Positions 46,380 through 61,305 are shown, counted from the first letter of the stretch. The stretch: DNA of 64,000 nucleotides from Mercurialis annua (GCF_937616625.2 NC_065572.1:45225653-45289652), one strand, 5' to 3'. The notes: generated from the letters alone by a model not told the origin. Numbers and translations are program-made.

Positions 46380-49100
46380 CTAACCATGCTTAGGTAATCG
46401 GAACGACGCGTTAAAGAGACTTGTGACGCGAGATAAGTATGGTAATCGAAACGACGCATTAAAGAGACTAGAGACGCGGCATACTAATTTAACGTCACTT
46501 TTCACGCACACTTGTGTAATGTAACCTAACCATGCTTAGGTAATCGGAACGACGCATTAAAGAGACTTGAGACGCGACATACTAATCTATTGTTACTTTT
46601 GACGCACACTTTGCGTAATATAACCTAACCATGCTTAGGTAATCGGAACAACGTGTTAGATAGACTTGTGACGCGAGATAAGCATGGTAATCGAAACGGC
46701 GCGTTAAAAAGACTTGAAGCGCGCCATACTGATCTAGAGTCACTTTTTACGTACACTTTGCGTAATATAACCTATCCATGCTTAGGTAATCGAAATTACA
46801 ATTTTAAGCGACATACTAATCTAGCGTCATTTTTCACGCAAACTTTGCATATTGTAACCTAATCATGCTTAGGTAATCGGAACGACGCAATAAATAGCCT
46901 TGAGATGCGACTTACTAATCTAGCGTCACTTTTCACGCACACCTTGCGTAATATAACCTAACCATGCTTAGGTAATCGTAACGACGCGTCACATAGACAT
47001 TAGACACTAATAATCTAGTATCACTTTTTACGCACGTTTTGCATAATATAACCTAACCATGCTTAGATAATCGGAACAACGCGATAAAGAGAATTGAGAC
47101 GCGATATACTAATCTAGCGTCATTTTTCACGCACACTTTGCGTAATATAACTTAACCATTCTTAGGTAATTGGAACGATGCGTTAGATAGACTTAAGACG
47201 CGACATACTAATCAATTGTCATTTTTAACGTACACTCTACGTAATATAACCTAACCATGCTTAAGTAATTGGAACGATGCGTTAAATAGACTTGAGATGC
47301 GACATACTAATCTATTGTCATTTTTCGCTCACACTTTGCGTAATATAACCTAACCATGCTTAGGTAATTGGAACGACGTGTTCGAGAGACTTATGACACG
47401 ACATAAGCATGGTAATCAAAACGACGCATTAAAGAGACTTGAGACGCACAATATTAATCTAGCGTCACTTTTTACGCACACGTCGCGTAATATAACATAA
47501 CAATGCTTAGGAAATCGGAACAACGCGTTAGAGGGACATGAGACGCGATATAATTATCTAGTGTCACACGCACACTTTGCGTAATATAACCAAACCATGC
47601 ATAGGAAATCGGAACGACGCGTTAGAGAGACTTGAGACGCGATATAATAATATAAGGTCACTTTTCACGCACACTTTGCATAATATAACCAACAACACTT
47701 TAGAGAGACTTGTGACGCGACATAAGCATGGTAATCAAAACGACGCGTTAAAGAGACTTGAGAAGCGACATACTAATCTAGCGTCCGTTTTCATGCAAAC
47801 TTTGCGTATTATAACCTAATCATGCTTAGGTAATCGGAATGACGCATTAAAGAGCCTTGAGACGCGACATACTAATCTAGCGTCACTTTTCACGCACATC
47901 TTGCGTAATATAACCTAACAATGCAAAGGTAATAGGAACGATGCGTTAAATAGACTTAATATGCGACATCTGAATCTATTGTCATTTTTCACGCACACTT
48001 TGTATTATATAACCAAACCATACTTAGGTAATCGGAACGACGAATTAAAGAGACTTGAGACGCGACATACTAATCTAGCGTCACTTTTCACACACACCTT
48101 GCGTAATATAAACTAACCATGCTTAGGTATTCAGAATGACGCGTTAAACAGACTTGAGACGCGACATACTAATCTACCGTCACTTTTCATGCACGCTTTG
48201 CGTAATATAACCAACCTAACAATGCTTAGGTAATCGGAACAACGCGTCAAAGAGAATTGAGACGTGACACACTAATCTAGCGTCACTTTTCACACACCCT
48301 TTGCGTAATCTAACCTAACCATGCTTAGGTAATCGAACGACGCGTTAGAGAGACTTGTGACGCGACATAAGCATTGTAATCGATATGACACGTTAAAGAG
48401 ACTTGGAAAGCGCCATACAAATCTAGCGTCACTTTTTACGCACACTTTGCGTAATATAACCTAACCATGCTTAGGTTACCGGAACAACGCGTTAAAGAGA
48501 ATTTGAGACTCGATATACTAATCTAACGTCACTTTTCACGCACACTTTGCGTAATATAACCTAACCATTCGTAGTTAATCGGAACAACGCGTTAAAGAGA
48601 ATTGAGACGCGACATACTAATCTTGCGTCACTTTTCACGCACCCTTTGCGTAATATAACCTAACCAAGCTTAGGTAATCGAAACGACGCGTTTAAGAGAC
48701 TTGTGACACGACATAAGTATGGTAATCGAAACGACGCATTAAGGAGACTAGAGACGCGCCATACTAATCTAACGTCACTTTTCACACACACTTTGCGTAA
48801 TGTAACCTAACCATGCTTAGGTAATCGAAACGACGCGTTAAACAAACTTGAGACGAGACATACTAATCTATTGTTACTTTTGACGGACACTTTGCGTAAT
48901 ATAACCTAACCATGCTTAAGTAATCGGAACGACGCGTTAGATAGACTTGTGACGCGACATAAGCATGATAATCGAAACGGCGTGTTAAAGAGACTTGAAA
49001 CGCGCCATACTGATCTAGAGTCACTTTTTACACACACTTTGCGTAATATCACCTATCCATGCTTAGGTAATCGGAATGATAATTTTAAATGACTTGAGAC
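46380..49100 (+). repeat. Dispersed duplicate of a five-monomer block
   Basis: About 46,420-46,800 recurs at about 48,700-49,090 (offset about 2.28 kb). The order of variants is shared: short unit with AAGTATGG, GAGACTAGAGACGCG, TAATGTAACC, ATTGTTACTTTTGACG, short unit with AAACGGCG, CTGATCTAGAGTCAC and CCTATCCATGC. A third relative of the last part lies near 54.6 kb. Confidence 0.72.
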
Positions 49101-50870
49101 GCGCCATACTAATTTAGCGTCACTTTTTACGCACACATTGCATAATATAACCTAACCATGCTTATGTAATCGAAACAACGCGTTGAAGAGACTTGAGACG
49201 CGACATACTAATCTAGCGTCATACTATTCACGCACTCTTTGCGTAATGTAACCTAACCATGCTTAGGTCATCGGAACGATGTGTTAAAGAGACTTGAGAT
49301 GCAACATACTAATCTAGCGTCACTTTTCACGCACACATTGCGTAAAATAACCTAACCATGCTTAGGTGATCTGAACGACGCGTTAAAGAGACTTAAGACG
49401 CGACATACTAATCTAGCGTCACTTTTCACGCACACTTTGGGTAAAATAACCTAACCATGTGTAGGTAATCGGAACTACGCGTTAAAGAGACTTGACACTC
49501 GACATACAAATCTATTTTCACTTTTCACGCACACTTTGCGTAATATAACCTAACCATGCTTAAGTAAACGGAACAAGCGTTAAAGAGACTTGAGATGCAA
49601 CATACTAATCTAGCGTCACAGTTCCCGCACTCTTTGCGTAATATAACCAAACCATGCTTAGGTAATCGGAACGACGCGTTAAAGAGACTTGAGACGCGAC
49701 ATACTAATCTATTTTCACTTTTCACGAACACTTTGCGAAATATAACCTAACCATGCTTAGGTAATCGGAACGACGCGTTTGAGAGACTTGTGACGCGACA
49801 TAAGCATTATAATCGAAACGACGCGTTAAAGAGACTGGAGATGAGACATACAAATCTAGCGTCACTTTTCGCGCACACTCTGCGTAATATGACTTATTCA
49901 TGCTTACGTAATCGGAACGACGCGTTATTGAGACTTGCGACGCGACATAATAATCTAGCGTCCCTTTTCATGCACACTTTGCATAGTATAACCTAATCAT
50001 GCTTAGGTAATCGGAACGGCGCGTTAGAGAGACTTGTGACGCGGCATAAGCATGGTAATCGAAACGATGCGTTAAAGAGACTTGAGACGGGCCATACTAA
50101 TCTAGCGTCAGTTTTTACAAGGACTTTGCGTTATATAACCTAACCATGCTTAGGTAATCGGAACGACAAATTAAAGAGACTCGAGACGTGACATACAAAT
50201 CTAGCATCACTTTTCAAGCACATTTTGCGTAGTATAACCTAACCATGCTTAGGTAATCGGAACGACGCGTTAAAGAGACTTGAGACGCGACATACTAACC
50301 TAGCAACAGTTTTCACGCACACATTGCGTAATATAACCTATCCATGCTTAGGAATCGGAACGACGCGTTAAAGAGACTTCAGACGCGACATATTAATCTA
50401 GCGTCACTTTTTATACACACTTTGTGTAAAATAACCTAACCATACTTAGGTTATCGGAACGACGCATACAAGAGACTTGAGACGCGACATACTAATCTAT
50501 TGTCAATTTTCACGCACACTTTGCGTAATATAACCTAAACATGCTTTTGTAATCGGAACGACATCTTAGAGAGACTTGTAACGTAACATAAGCATGGTAA
50601 TCGAAACGATGCGTTAAAGAGACTTGAGACGCGCCATACTAATCTAGCGTCACTTTATACGCACACTTTGCTTAATATAACTTAACCATGCTTACGTAAT
50701 TGTAACAACGCGTTAAAGAGACTTGTGACGCGACATACTAATCTAGCGACACATTTAACGCGCACTTGGCGTAATATAACATAACCATGCAAAGGTAATC
50801 GGAACAACGCGTTAAAGAGACTTGAGACGCGACATACTAATCTAGCGTTATTGTTTACGCACACTTTGCG
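48950..50870 (+). repeat. About 1.9-kb higher-order block, copy 1
   Basis: The block recurs at about 54,590-56,610. The offset is about 5,640 at the left edge and 5,741-5,743 from 49.8 kb onward, a change of one monomer. Shared markers are AAATGACTTGAGACGCG, CATTCACGCACTCTTTG-type variants, GTAATATGACTTATTCATG (49885 and 55627) and GCGCACTTGGCG (50760). Conceptual frames at 49790-49996 and 55533-55739 correspond with a handful of differences. Confidence 0.8.
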
Positions 50871-53800
50871 TAATATATCCTAACCACGCTTAGGTATTCG
50901 GAACGACGCGTTAAAGAGACTTGAGAGGCGACATACTAATCTATTGATCCTTTTCAGTCACACTTTGCGTACTATAACCTAACCATGCTTATGTAATCAC
51001 AACGACGCGTTGGAAACTTGAGACGCAGCATAAGTATGGTAATCGAAACGAAGCGTTAAAGAGACTTGAGACGCGACATACTAATCTAGCGTCACTTTTC
51101 ACGCACACATTGCGTAATATAACCTAACCATGCTTAAGTAATCGAAACGACGAGTTAAAGAGACTTGAGATGCGACATACTAATCTAGCGTCACTTTTCA
51201 CGCACATTTTGCGTAATATAACCTAACCATCCTTAGGTAATCGGAACGACGCGTTAAAGAGACTTGAGACGCGATATACTAACCTAGCAACAGTTTTCAA
51301 GAACACATTGCATAATAGAACCTAACCATGCTTAGGAAATCGGAACGACCCGTTAGAGAGACTTGAGACGCGACATACTAATCTAGTGTCACTTTTCCCG
51401 CACATTTTGCGTATTATAACCTAACCATATTTAGGTAATCGGAACGACACATTAGAGAGACTTGAGACGCGACATACTGATTTATTGTCACTTTTCACGC
51501 ACACTTTGCGTAATATAATCTAACCATGCTTAGGTAATCGGAACGATGCGTTAAAGACACTTGAGATGCGACATACTAATCTAGGGTTACTATTCTCGCA
51601 CACTTCGCGTAATATGACCTAACCATGCTTTGGTAATCGGAGCGACGCGTTAGAGAGACTTGTGACACGACATAACCATGATAATCAAAACGACGCGTTA
51701 AAGAGACTTGAGACGCGCCATACTAATCAAGCGTCACTTTTCATGCACACTTTGCGTAATGTAACCTAACCATGCTTACGTAATCGGAACGACGCGTTAA
51801 AGAGACTTGAGACGCGACATACTAATCTATTGATACTTTTCACGCACACTTTGGGTAATATAACCTAACCATGCTTAGGTAATCGGGACGACGCGTTAAA
51901 GAGCCTTGAGACGCGACATACTAATCTATCGTCACTTTTCACACACACCTTGGGTAATATAACCTAACCATGCTTAGGTAATCGGAACGATGCGTTAAAG
52001 AGACTTTAGATGTGACATACTAATCTAGCGTTACTTTTCTCGCACACTTTGCGTATACCTATCCATTCTTGGTTAATCGGAACGACGCGTTAAAGAGACT
52101 TGAGACGCGACATACTAATCTAGCGTCATTTTTCACGCACTCTTTGCGTAATATAACCTAAACAAGCTTAGAAAATCAGAACGACGCGTTAGATAGACTT
52201 AAGACGCGACATACTAATCTATTGTCGTTTTTCACACATACTTTGCGTAATATAACCACCATACTGAAGTAATTGGAACAATGCGTTAAATAGACTTGAG
52301 ACTCGACATACTAATCTATTGTCATTTTTCACGCACACTTTGCATAATATAACCTAACCAGGCTTATGTAATTGGAACGACACGTTAGAGAGACTTGGGA
52401 CGTGACATAAGTATGGTAATCGAAAAGACGTGTTAAGGAGACTTGAGATGCGCCATATTAATCTAGCGTCACTTTTCACGAACACTTTGCGTAAATATAA
52501 CCTAACCATGCTTAGGAAATCAGAACGCCGCGTTAAAGAGACTTGAGATGCGATATACTAATATAACGTCACTTTTCACGCACACTTTGCGTAATATAAC
52601 CTAACCATGATTAGGTAATCAGAACGACGTGTTAAAGAGGCCTGTGACGCGAGATAAGCATGGTAATCGAAACGACGCTTTAAAGAGACTCGAGAAAAAA
52701 CATACTAAATCTAGCTACATTTTTTACGCACATTTTGTGTAATATAACCTAACCATGCTTAGGTAATCGGAACGACGCGTTAAAGAGACTTGAGACTGGA
52801 CATACTAATCTAGCGTCACTTTTCACGCACACTTCGCGAAATATAACCTAACCATGCTTATTTAATCGGAACGATGCCATAAAGAGACATGAGAGCGACA
52901 TACTAATCTATTGATCCATTTCACGCACAGTTTGCGCACTATAACCTAACCATGCTTAGGTTATCAGAACGACGCGTTTCAGAGACTTGTGACGCGACAT
53001 AATAATCTATTGTCAATTTTAACGCACACTTTGCATAATATAATCTGACCATGCTTAGGTAATCGGAACGACGCATTAAAAAGACTTGTGACGCGACATA
53101 CTACTAATCTAGCATTACTTTTAACGCACACTTTGCGTTATATAATCTAACCATGCTTTGGTAATCGGAACGATGCGTTAAAGAGACTTGTGAGGTGACA
53201 TACTTATATAACGTCACTTTTCAGGCACACTTTGCACCATGCATAGATAATCGGAACAACGTGTTAAAGAGACTTGTGACGCGACATAATAATCTAACAT
53301 CATTTTTACCGTACACTTTGAGTAATATACCCTAACCATGATTAGGTAATCGGAACAACGCGTTAAAGAGACTTGGTACGTAGCATACTACTACTAATCT
53401 AGCGTCACTTTTAACGCACACTTTGCGTTATATAATCTAACCATGCCTAGGTAATCGGAATGACTCGTTAAAGAGACTTGTGAAGCGACATACTAATCTA
53501 GCATCACTTTTCACGCACACATTGCGTAATATAATCTAACCATGCTTAGGTAATCGGAACGACTCGATAAAGAGACTTGTGACGCGACATACTTATCTAG
53601 CGTCACTTTTCGCGCACACTTTGCATAATATAACCTTACCATGCACAGTTAATCGGAACGACGCCTTAAAGAGACTTGTGACGCGACATACTACTAATCT
53701 AACGTCACTTTTAACGAACGATTTGCGTTATATAATCTAACCATGCATAGGTAATCAGAACGACACGTTAAATAGACTTCATACGCGACATACTAATCTG

Positions 53801-54589
53801 GTTTCACTTATAACGTGCACTTTGTGTAATATAACCTAACCATGCATAGGGAATCTGAACGACGCGTTAAAAAGACTTGAGTCGCGACATACTAATCTAG
53901 CGTGACTTTTCACCCACACTTTGCGTAATATAACCTAAGCATGCTTAGGTAATAGGAACAACACATTAAATAGACTTGAGACACGACATACTAACCTAGC
54001 GACAATTTTCACACACACATTGCGTAATATAACCTAACCATGCTTAGGTAATCGGAACGACGCGTAAAAGAGACTTGAGACGCGACAAACTAATCTAGCG
54101 TCACTTTTCACGCACAATTTGTGTAAAATAAACTAACCATGCTTAGATAATCGTAACGACGCGTTAAATAGACTTGCGACGCGACATACTAATCAATTGT
54201 TACTTTTCAAGCAAACTTTGCGTAATATAACGACATGTTAGAGAGACTTCTAAAGTAACATAAGCATGGTAATAGAAACGACGCGTTAAAGAGACTTGAG
54301 ACGCGACATACTAATCTAGCGTCACTTTTTCCGCATACTTTGCGTAATATAACCTAACCATGCTTATGTAACCGTAACAATGCGTTAAAGAGACTAGTCA
54401 CACAACATACTAATCTAGCGACACTTTTAACGTGCACTTGGCGTAATATAACATATCCATGCTTAGGTAATCGGAACCACTAAAGAGACTTGAGGCACGA
54501 CATACTAATTCCTTTGTCACTTTTCACGCACACTTTGCATAATATAACCTAACCATGCTTAGGTAATCAGAACGACGCGTTAGAGACAC

Positions 54590-56610
54590 TTTTTACGCGA
54601 CATAAGCATGGTAATCAAAACGGCGCGTTAAAGAGACTTGGAACGCGCCATATTGATCTAGCGTCACTTTTTACGCACACTATGCGTAATATAACCTATC
54701 CATGCTTAGGTAATCGGAATGACAAGTTTAAATGACTTGAGATGCGCCATACTAATTTAGCGTCACTTTTTACGCACACATTGCGTAATATAACCTAACC
54801 ATGCTTACGTAATCGAAACAACGCGTTAAAGAGACTTGAGACGCGACATACTAATCTAGCGTCATACCATTCACGCACTCTTTGTGTAATATAACCTAAC
54901 CATGCTTAGGTAATCGGAACGACCCGTTAAAAAGACTTGAGACGCGACATACTAATCTAGCGTCACTTTTAATGCATGCTTTGTGTAATATAACATAACC
55001 ATGCTTAGATAATCGGGACAACGCGATAAAGAGAACTGAGGCGTGAAATACTAATCTAGCGTCACTTTTCACGCACACTTTGCGTAAAATAATCTAACCA
55101 TGCTTAGGTAATCTGAACGATGCGTTAAAGAGACTTAAGACACGACATACTAATCTAGCGTCACTTTTCACGTACACTTTGTGTAAAATAACCTAACCAT
55201 GCTTAGGTAATCGGAACTACGCGTTAAAGAGACTTGACTCTCGACATACTACTCTATTTTCACTTTTCATGCTCACTTTGCGTAATATAACCTAACCATC
55301 CATAAGTTATCGGAACAACGCGTTAAAGAAACTTGAGATGCAACATACTAATCTAGCGTCACAATTCACGCACTCTTTGCGTAATATAACCTAACCATGC
55401 TTAAGTTATTGGAACGACGCGTTAAAGAGACTTGAGATGCGACATACTAATCTATTTTCACTTTTCACGAACACTTTGCGTAATATAACCTAACCTTGCT
55501 TAGGTAATCGGAATGACGCGTTTGAGAGACTTGTGACGCGACATAAGCATGGTAATCGAAACGACGCGTTAAAGAGACTTGAGATGCGACATATAAATCT
55601 AGTGTCACTTTTCGCGCACACTCCGCGTAATATGACTTATTCATGCTTACGTAATCGGAACGACGCGTTATTGAGACTTGCAACGCGACATACTAATCTA
55701 GCGTCCCTTTTCATGCACACTTTGCGTACTATAACCTAACCATGCTTAGGTAATCGGAACGACGCGTTAGAGAGACTTGTGACGCGGCATAAGCATGGTA
55801 ATCGAAACGATGCGTTAAAGAGACTTGAGACGCGCCATACTAATCTAGCGTCACTTTTTACGCGGACTTTGCGTTATATAACCTAACCATGCGTAGGTAA
55901 TCGAAACGACAAATTAAAGAGACTTGATACGTGACATACTAATCTAGCTTCACTTTTCAAGCACATTTTGCGTAGTATAACCTTACCATGCTTAGGTAAT
56001 CGGAATGACGCGTTAAAGAGACTTGAGACGCGACATACTAACCTACACAGTTGTCACGCAGACATTGCGTAATATAACCTATCCATGCATACGAATCGGA
56101 ACGACGGGTTAGAGAGACTACAGACGCGACATATTAATCTAGCGTCACTTTTTACGCACAATTTGTGTAAAATAACCTAACCATACTTAGGTTATCGGAA
56201 CGACGCATAAAAGAGACATGAGACGCGACATACTAATCTATTGTCAATTTTCACGCACACTTTGGGTAATATAACCTAAACATGCTTTGGTAATCGGAAC
56301 GACTTGTTAGAGAGACTTGTAACGTAACATAAGCATGGTAATCGAAACGATGCGTTAAGGAGACTTGAGACGCACAATACTAATCTACCATCACTTTTTA
56401 CGCACACTTTGCATAATATAACTTAACCATGGTTATGTAATTGTAACAACGCGTTAAAGAGACTTGTGATGCGACATACTAATCTAGCGACACTTTTAAC
56501 GCGCACTTGGCGTAATATAACATAACCATGCATAGGTAATCGGAACGACGCGTTAAAGAGACTTGAGACGCGCCATTCTAATCTAGCGTCACTTTTTAAG
56601 CAGACTTTGC
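54590..56610 (+). repeat. About 2.0-kb higher-order block, copy 2
   Basis: This is the partner of 48,950-50,870. A fragment of the same block (GCGACACTTTTAACGTGCAC, CTTGGCG) also lies just upstream near 54.41 kb, so the region holds parts of at least three copies. Confidence 0.8.
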
Positions 56611-59190
56611 ATAATATAACCTAACCATTCATAGGTAATCGGAACGATGAATTAAAGAGACTTGAGACGCGACATACTAATCTAGCGTCACTTTTCACGC
56701 ACACTTTGCGTAATATAACCTAACCATGCTTAAGTAATCGAAACGACGCGTTAAAGAGACTTGAGACGCGATATACTAATCTAGCGTCACTTTTCACCCA
56801 CACTTAGCATAATATAACCTAACCATGCCTAGGAAATCGGAACAACGTGTTAAAGAGACTTGAGACGCGGCATACTAATCTAACGTCACTTTTCACGCAC
56901 ACTTTGCGTAATATAACATAACCATGCTTAGGTAATCGAAACGACGCGTTAAAGAGACTTGTGACGCGAGATAAGCATGGTAATCGAAACGACACGTTAA
57001 AGAGACTTGAGACTTGACATACTAATCTAGCGTCACTTTTCACGTACGCTTTGCGTAATATAGTCTAACAATGCTTTGGTGATCAGAACAACGCGTTAAA
57101 GAGACTTGAGACGTGACATACTAATCTATTGATCTTTTTTACGCACACTTTGTGTAATATAACTTAACCATGCTTAGGTAATCGGAACGACGTGTTAAAG
57201 AGACTTGAGACGCGACATTCTAATCTATTGATCCTTTTTATGCACACTTTGCATAATATAACCAAACCATGCTTGGGTAATCAGAAAGACTCGTTAAAGA
57301 GACTTGAGACCCGACATACTCATCAAACGTCACTTTTAATAAACACTTTGCGTAATATAAGCTAACCATGCTTAGGTAATCGGAACGAAGCGTTAAAGAC
57401 ACTTGAGACGCGACATACTAATCTAGCGTTACTTTTCTCGCACACTTTGCGTAATATAACCTAACCATGCTTGGGTAATCAGAACGACGCGTTAAAAAGA
57501 CTTGAGACGCGACATACTCATCTAGCGTCACTTTTAAAGCACACTTTGTGTAATATAAGCTAACCATGCTTTGGTAATCGGAACGATGCGTTACAGAGAC
57601 TTAAGACGCGACATACAAATCTAGCGTCACTTTTCACGCACACTTTCGTAATATAAGCTAACCATGCTTAGGTAATCAAAACGACGCGTTAAAGAGACTT
57701 GAGAAGCGACATACTAATCTAGCATCGCTTTTCACGCATCTGAACGACGCGTTAGATAGACTTAAGACGCGGCATACTAATCTATTGTCATTTTTCACAC
57801 ATACTCTGCATATTATAACCTAACCATGCTTAGGTAGTCAGAACGATTCGTTAGAGAGACTTGTGACGAGACATAAGCATGAGACACACTTTATGTAGTA
57901 TATCCTACCCATGCTTAGGAAATCGGAACGACGAGTTAGAGAGACTTGATACGCGACATACTAATGTAGCGTCACTTTTCACGCACACTTTGCGTAATAT
58001 AACTTAACCATGCTTAGGAAATCAGAATGACGCGTTAGAGAGACTTGAGATGCGACATACTAATATAACGTCAATTTTCACGCACACTTTGCGTAATATA
58101 ACCTAACCATGCTTAGGTAGTAAGAACGACATGATAAAGAGACTTGTGACGCGAGATAAGCATGGTAATCCAAACGACGCGTTAAAGAGACTTGAGACAA
58201 AACATACTAATCTAGCTACACTTTTTATGCACACTTTGCGTAATATAACCTAACCAGGCTTAGATAATCGGAACGACACGTTAAAGAGACTTGAGACTGG
58301 ACATACTAATCTAGCGTCACTTTTCACGCACACCAAAGCGTGATATAACTTAACCATGCTTAGGAAATTAGAGCGACGTTTTAGAGAGACTTGAGATGCG
58401 AGATAGTAATATAACGTCACTTTTCACGCACACTTTGCGTAATATAACCTAACCATGCTTAGGTAATTGGAACTACGCGTGAAAGAGACTTGTGACGCGA
58501 GATAAGCATGGTAATCAAAATGACGCATGAAAGAGACTTGAGACAAAAGATACTAATCTAGCTACACTTATTATGAACACTATGCGTAATATAACCTAAC
58601 CATGCATAGATAATCGGAACGACTCGTTAAAGAGACTTGAGACTAGAAATACTAATATAGCGTTACTTTTCTCGCACACTTTGCGTAATATAACCTAACC
58701 ATGCTTAGGAAATCGGAACGATGCGTTAAAGAGACTTGAGAAACGACATGCCAATCAATTGATCCTTTTCACGCACAGTTTGCGTACTATAACCTAACCA
58801 TGTTTAGGTAAACGGAACGACGCGCTAGAGAGACTTGTGACGAGATATAAGCATGGTAATCGAAACGACACGTTAAAGAGACTTGAGACACGACATACTA
58901 ATCTAGCGTCATTTATAACACGCACTTTGCGTAATATAACATAACTATGCTTAGGTAATCAGAACGACGCGTTAAAGACACTTGAGATGCGACATACTAA
59001 TCTAGCGTTACTTTTAACACACACTTTGCGTAATATAACTGAACCATACTTAAGTAATCGAAACGACGCGTTAAAGAGAATTGTGACGCGACATACTAAT
59101 CTAGCATCACTTTTAATGCACACTTTGCGTAATATAACCTAAGCATGCTTAGGTAATCGGAACGACGCGTTAAAGAGACTTGTGACGCGA

Positions 59191-61305
59191 CAAACTTATT
59201 TAGCGTCATTTTTCACGCACACTTTGCGTAGTGTAAGCAAACATTGTTAGGTAATCAGAACGACGCGTTAAAGAGACTTGTGACGCGACATATTAATCTA
59301 GCGTCTCTTTTAACGCACACTTAGCGTAATATAACCTAACCATGCTTAGGAAATTGGAACGACGCGTTAAAGAGACATGTGACGCGACATACTTATACAA
59401 CGTCACAGTTCACGATATACAAATCTATCGTCACTTGTAAAGCACCTTTTGTGTAATATAACCTTACCATGCTTAAGTAATCGAAATGACGCGTCAAAAA
59501 GACTTGAGATGCGACATACTAATCTAGCGACACTTTTAATTTTGCGTTATATAATCTAACCATGCTTAGGTAATAGGAACGACGGGTTAAATGACTTGTG
59601 ACGCGACATACTTATACAACGTCACAGTTCACGCACACTTTATATAATATAACCTAACCATTGTTAGGTTAGAAAAACGCGTTAAAAAGACTTGTGACGC
59701 GACATACTAATCTAGCGTCATTTTTAACACAAACTTTACGTCATATAACCATGCTTAGGTAATCGGAACGACGCGTTAAATAGACTTGTGATGCGACATA
59801 ATAATCTAGCATCACTTTTAACGTACACTTTGCGTAATATGACCTAACCATGCTTAGCTAATCGGAACGACGCGTTAAAGAGACTTGTGACGCGACAAAC
59901 TTATTTAGCGTCATTTTTCACGCACACTTTGCGTAGTGTAAGCAAACATTGTTAGGTAATCAGAACGACGCGTTAAAGAGACTTGTGACGCGACATATTA
60001 ATCTAGCGTCTCTTTTAACGCACACTTAGCGTAATATAACCTAACCATGCTTAGGAAATTGGAACGACGCGTTAAAGAGACATGTGACGCGACATACTTA
60101 TACAACGTCACAGTTCACGATATACAAATCTATCGTCACTTGTAAAGCACCTTTTGTGTAATATAACCTTACCATGCTTAAGTAATCGAAATGACGCGTC
60201 AAAAAGACTTGAGATGCGACATACTAATCTAGCGACACTTTTAATTTTGCGTTATATAATCTAACCATGCTTAGGTAATAGGAACGACGGGTTAAATGAC
60301 TTGTGACGCGACATACTTATACAACGTCACAGTTCACGCACACTTTATATAATATAACCTAACCATTGTTAGGTTAGAAAAACGCGTTAAAAAGACTTGT
60401 GACGCGACATACTAATCTAGCGTCATTTTTAACACAAACTTTACGTCATATAACCATGCTTAGGTAATCGGAACGACGCGTTAAATAGACTTGTGATGCG
60501 ACATAATAATCTAGCATCACTTTTAACGTACACTTTGCGTAATATGACCTAACCATGCTTAGCTAATCGGAACGACGCGTTAAAGAGACTTGTGACGCGA
60601 CAAACTTATTTAGCGTCATTTTTCACGCACACTTTGCGTAGTGTAAGCAAACATTGTTAGGTAATCAGAACGACGCGTTAAAGAGACTTGTGACGCGACA
60701 TATTAATCTAGCGTCTCTTTTAACGCACACTTAGCGTAATATAACCTAACCATGCTTAGGAAATTGGAACGACGCGTTAAAGAGACATGTGACGCGACAT
60801 ACTTATACAACGTCACAGTTCACGATATACAAATCTATCGTCACTTGTAAAGCACCTTTTGTGTAATATAACCTTACCATGCTTAAGTAATCGAAATGAC
60901 GCGTCAAAAAGACTTGAGATGCGACATACTAATCTAGCGACACTTTTAATTTTGCGTTATATAATCTAACCATGCTTAGGTAATAGGAACGACGGGTTAA
61001 ATGACTTGTGACGCGACATACTTATACAACGTCACAGTTCACGCACACTTTATATATTATAACCTAACCATTGTTAGGTTAGAAAAACGCGTTAAAAAGA
61101 CTTGTGACGCGACATACTAATCTAGCGTCATTTTTAACACAAACTTTACGTCATATAACCATGCTTAGGTAATCGGAACGACGCGTTAAATAGACTTGTG
61201 ATGCGACATAATAATCTAGCGTCACTTTTAACGTACACTTTGCGTAATATGACCTAACCATGCTTAGCTAATCGGAACGACGCGTTAAAGAGACTTGTGA
61301 CGCAA
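59191..61305 (+). repeat. Three near-identical 705-bp higher-order repeats
   Basis: CAAACTTATTTAGCGTC starts at 59191, 59896 and 60601, exactly 705 bp apart. The unit has several deleted monomers (CACAGTTCACGATATAC, TTTTAATTTTGCGTTATA, CATTGTTAGGTTAGAAAAAC). I found only two or three differences among the copies, such as TATATTATAACC near 61,053 and TAGCGTCACTTTTAACG near 61,218. After 61,305 the sequence leaves the pattern (GACGCAACATACTTATATAG). This is the youngest-looking amplification in the window, or possibly an assembly-sensitive one. Confidence 0.95.

Larger units (their letters stand above)
44040..46450. repeat. Fold-back (inverted repeat) spanning the second strand switch
   Basis: The sequence left of 45146, reverse-complemented, matches the sequence right of about 45,313 marker by marker: GACGTGCGACATAC (45327), paired short monomers (45433 and 45481), ACACGTTAACA (45560), GTAATAGGAACAACTCG (46022), GAGTATACTAATAATC (46050) and AGCGAAATACTAATC (46328). 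Frames at 44468-44698 and 45761-45991 are mirror partners (both coordinate sums 90459) and differ at 9 of 76 residues. Arms are at least 1.2 kb. The right arm also keeps a monomer that the left arm has lost but 23.37 kb retains. Confidence 0.87.

Noticed and set aside
59191..61305. CRISPR-like array of regularly spaced repeats
   Set aside because: There are no short direct repeats separated by unique spacers; the entire unit is repeated and belongs to the same satellite, in a eukaryotic context.
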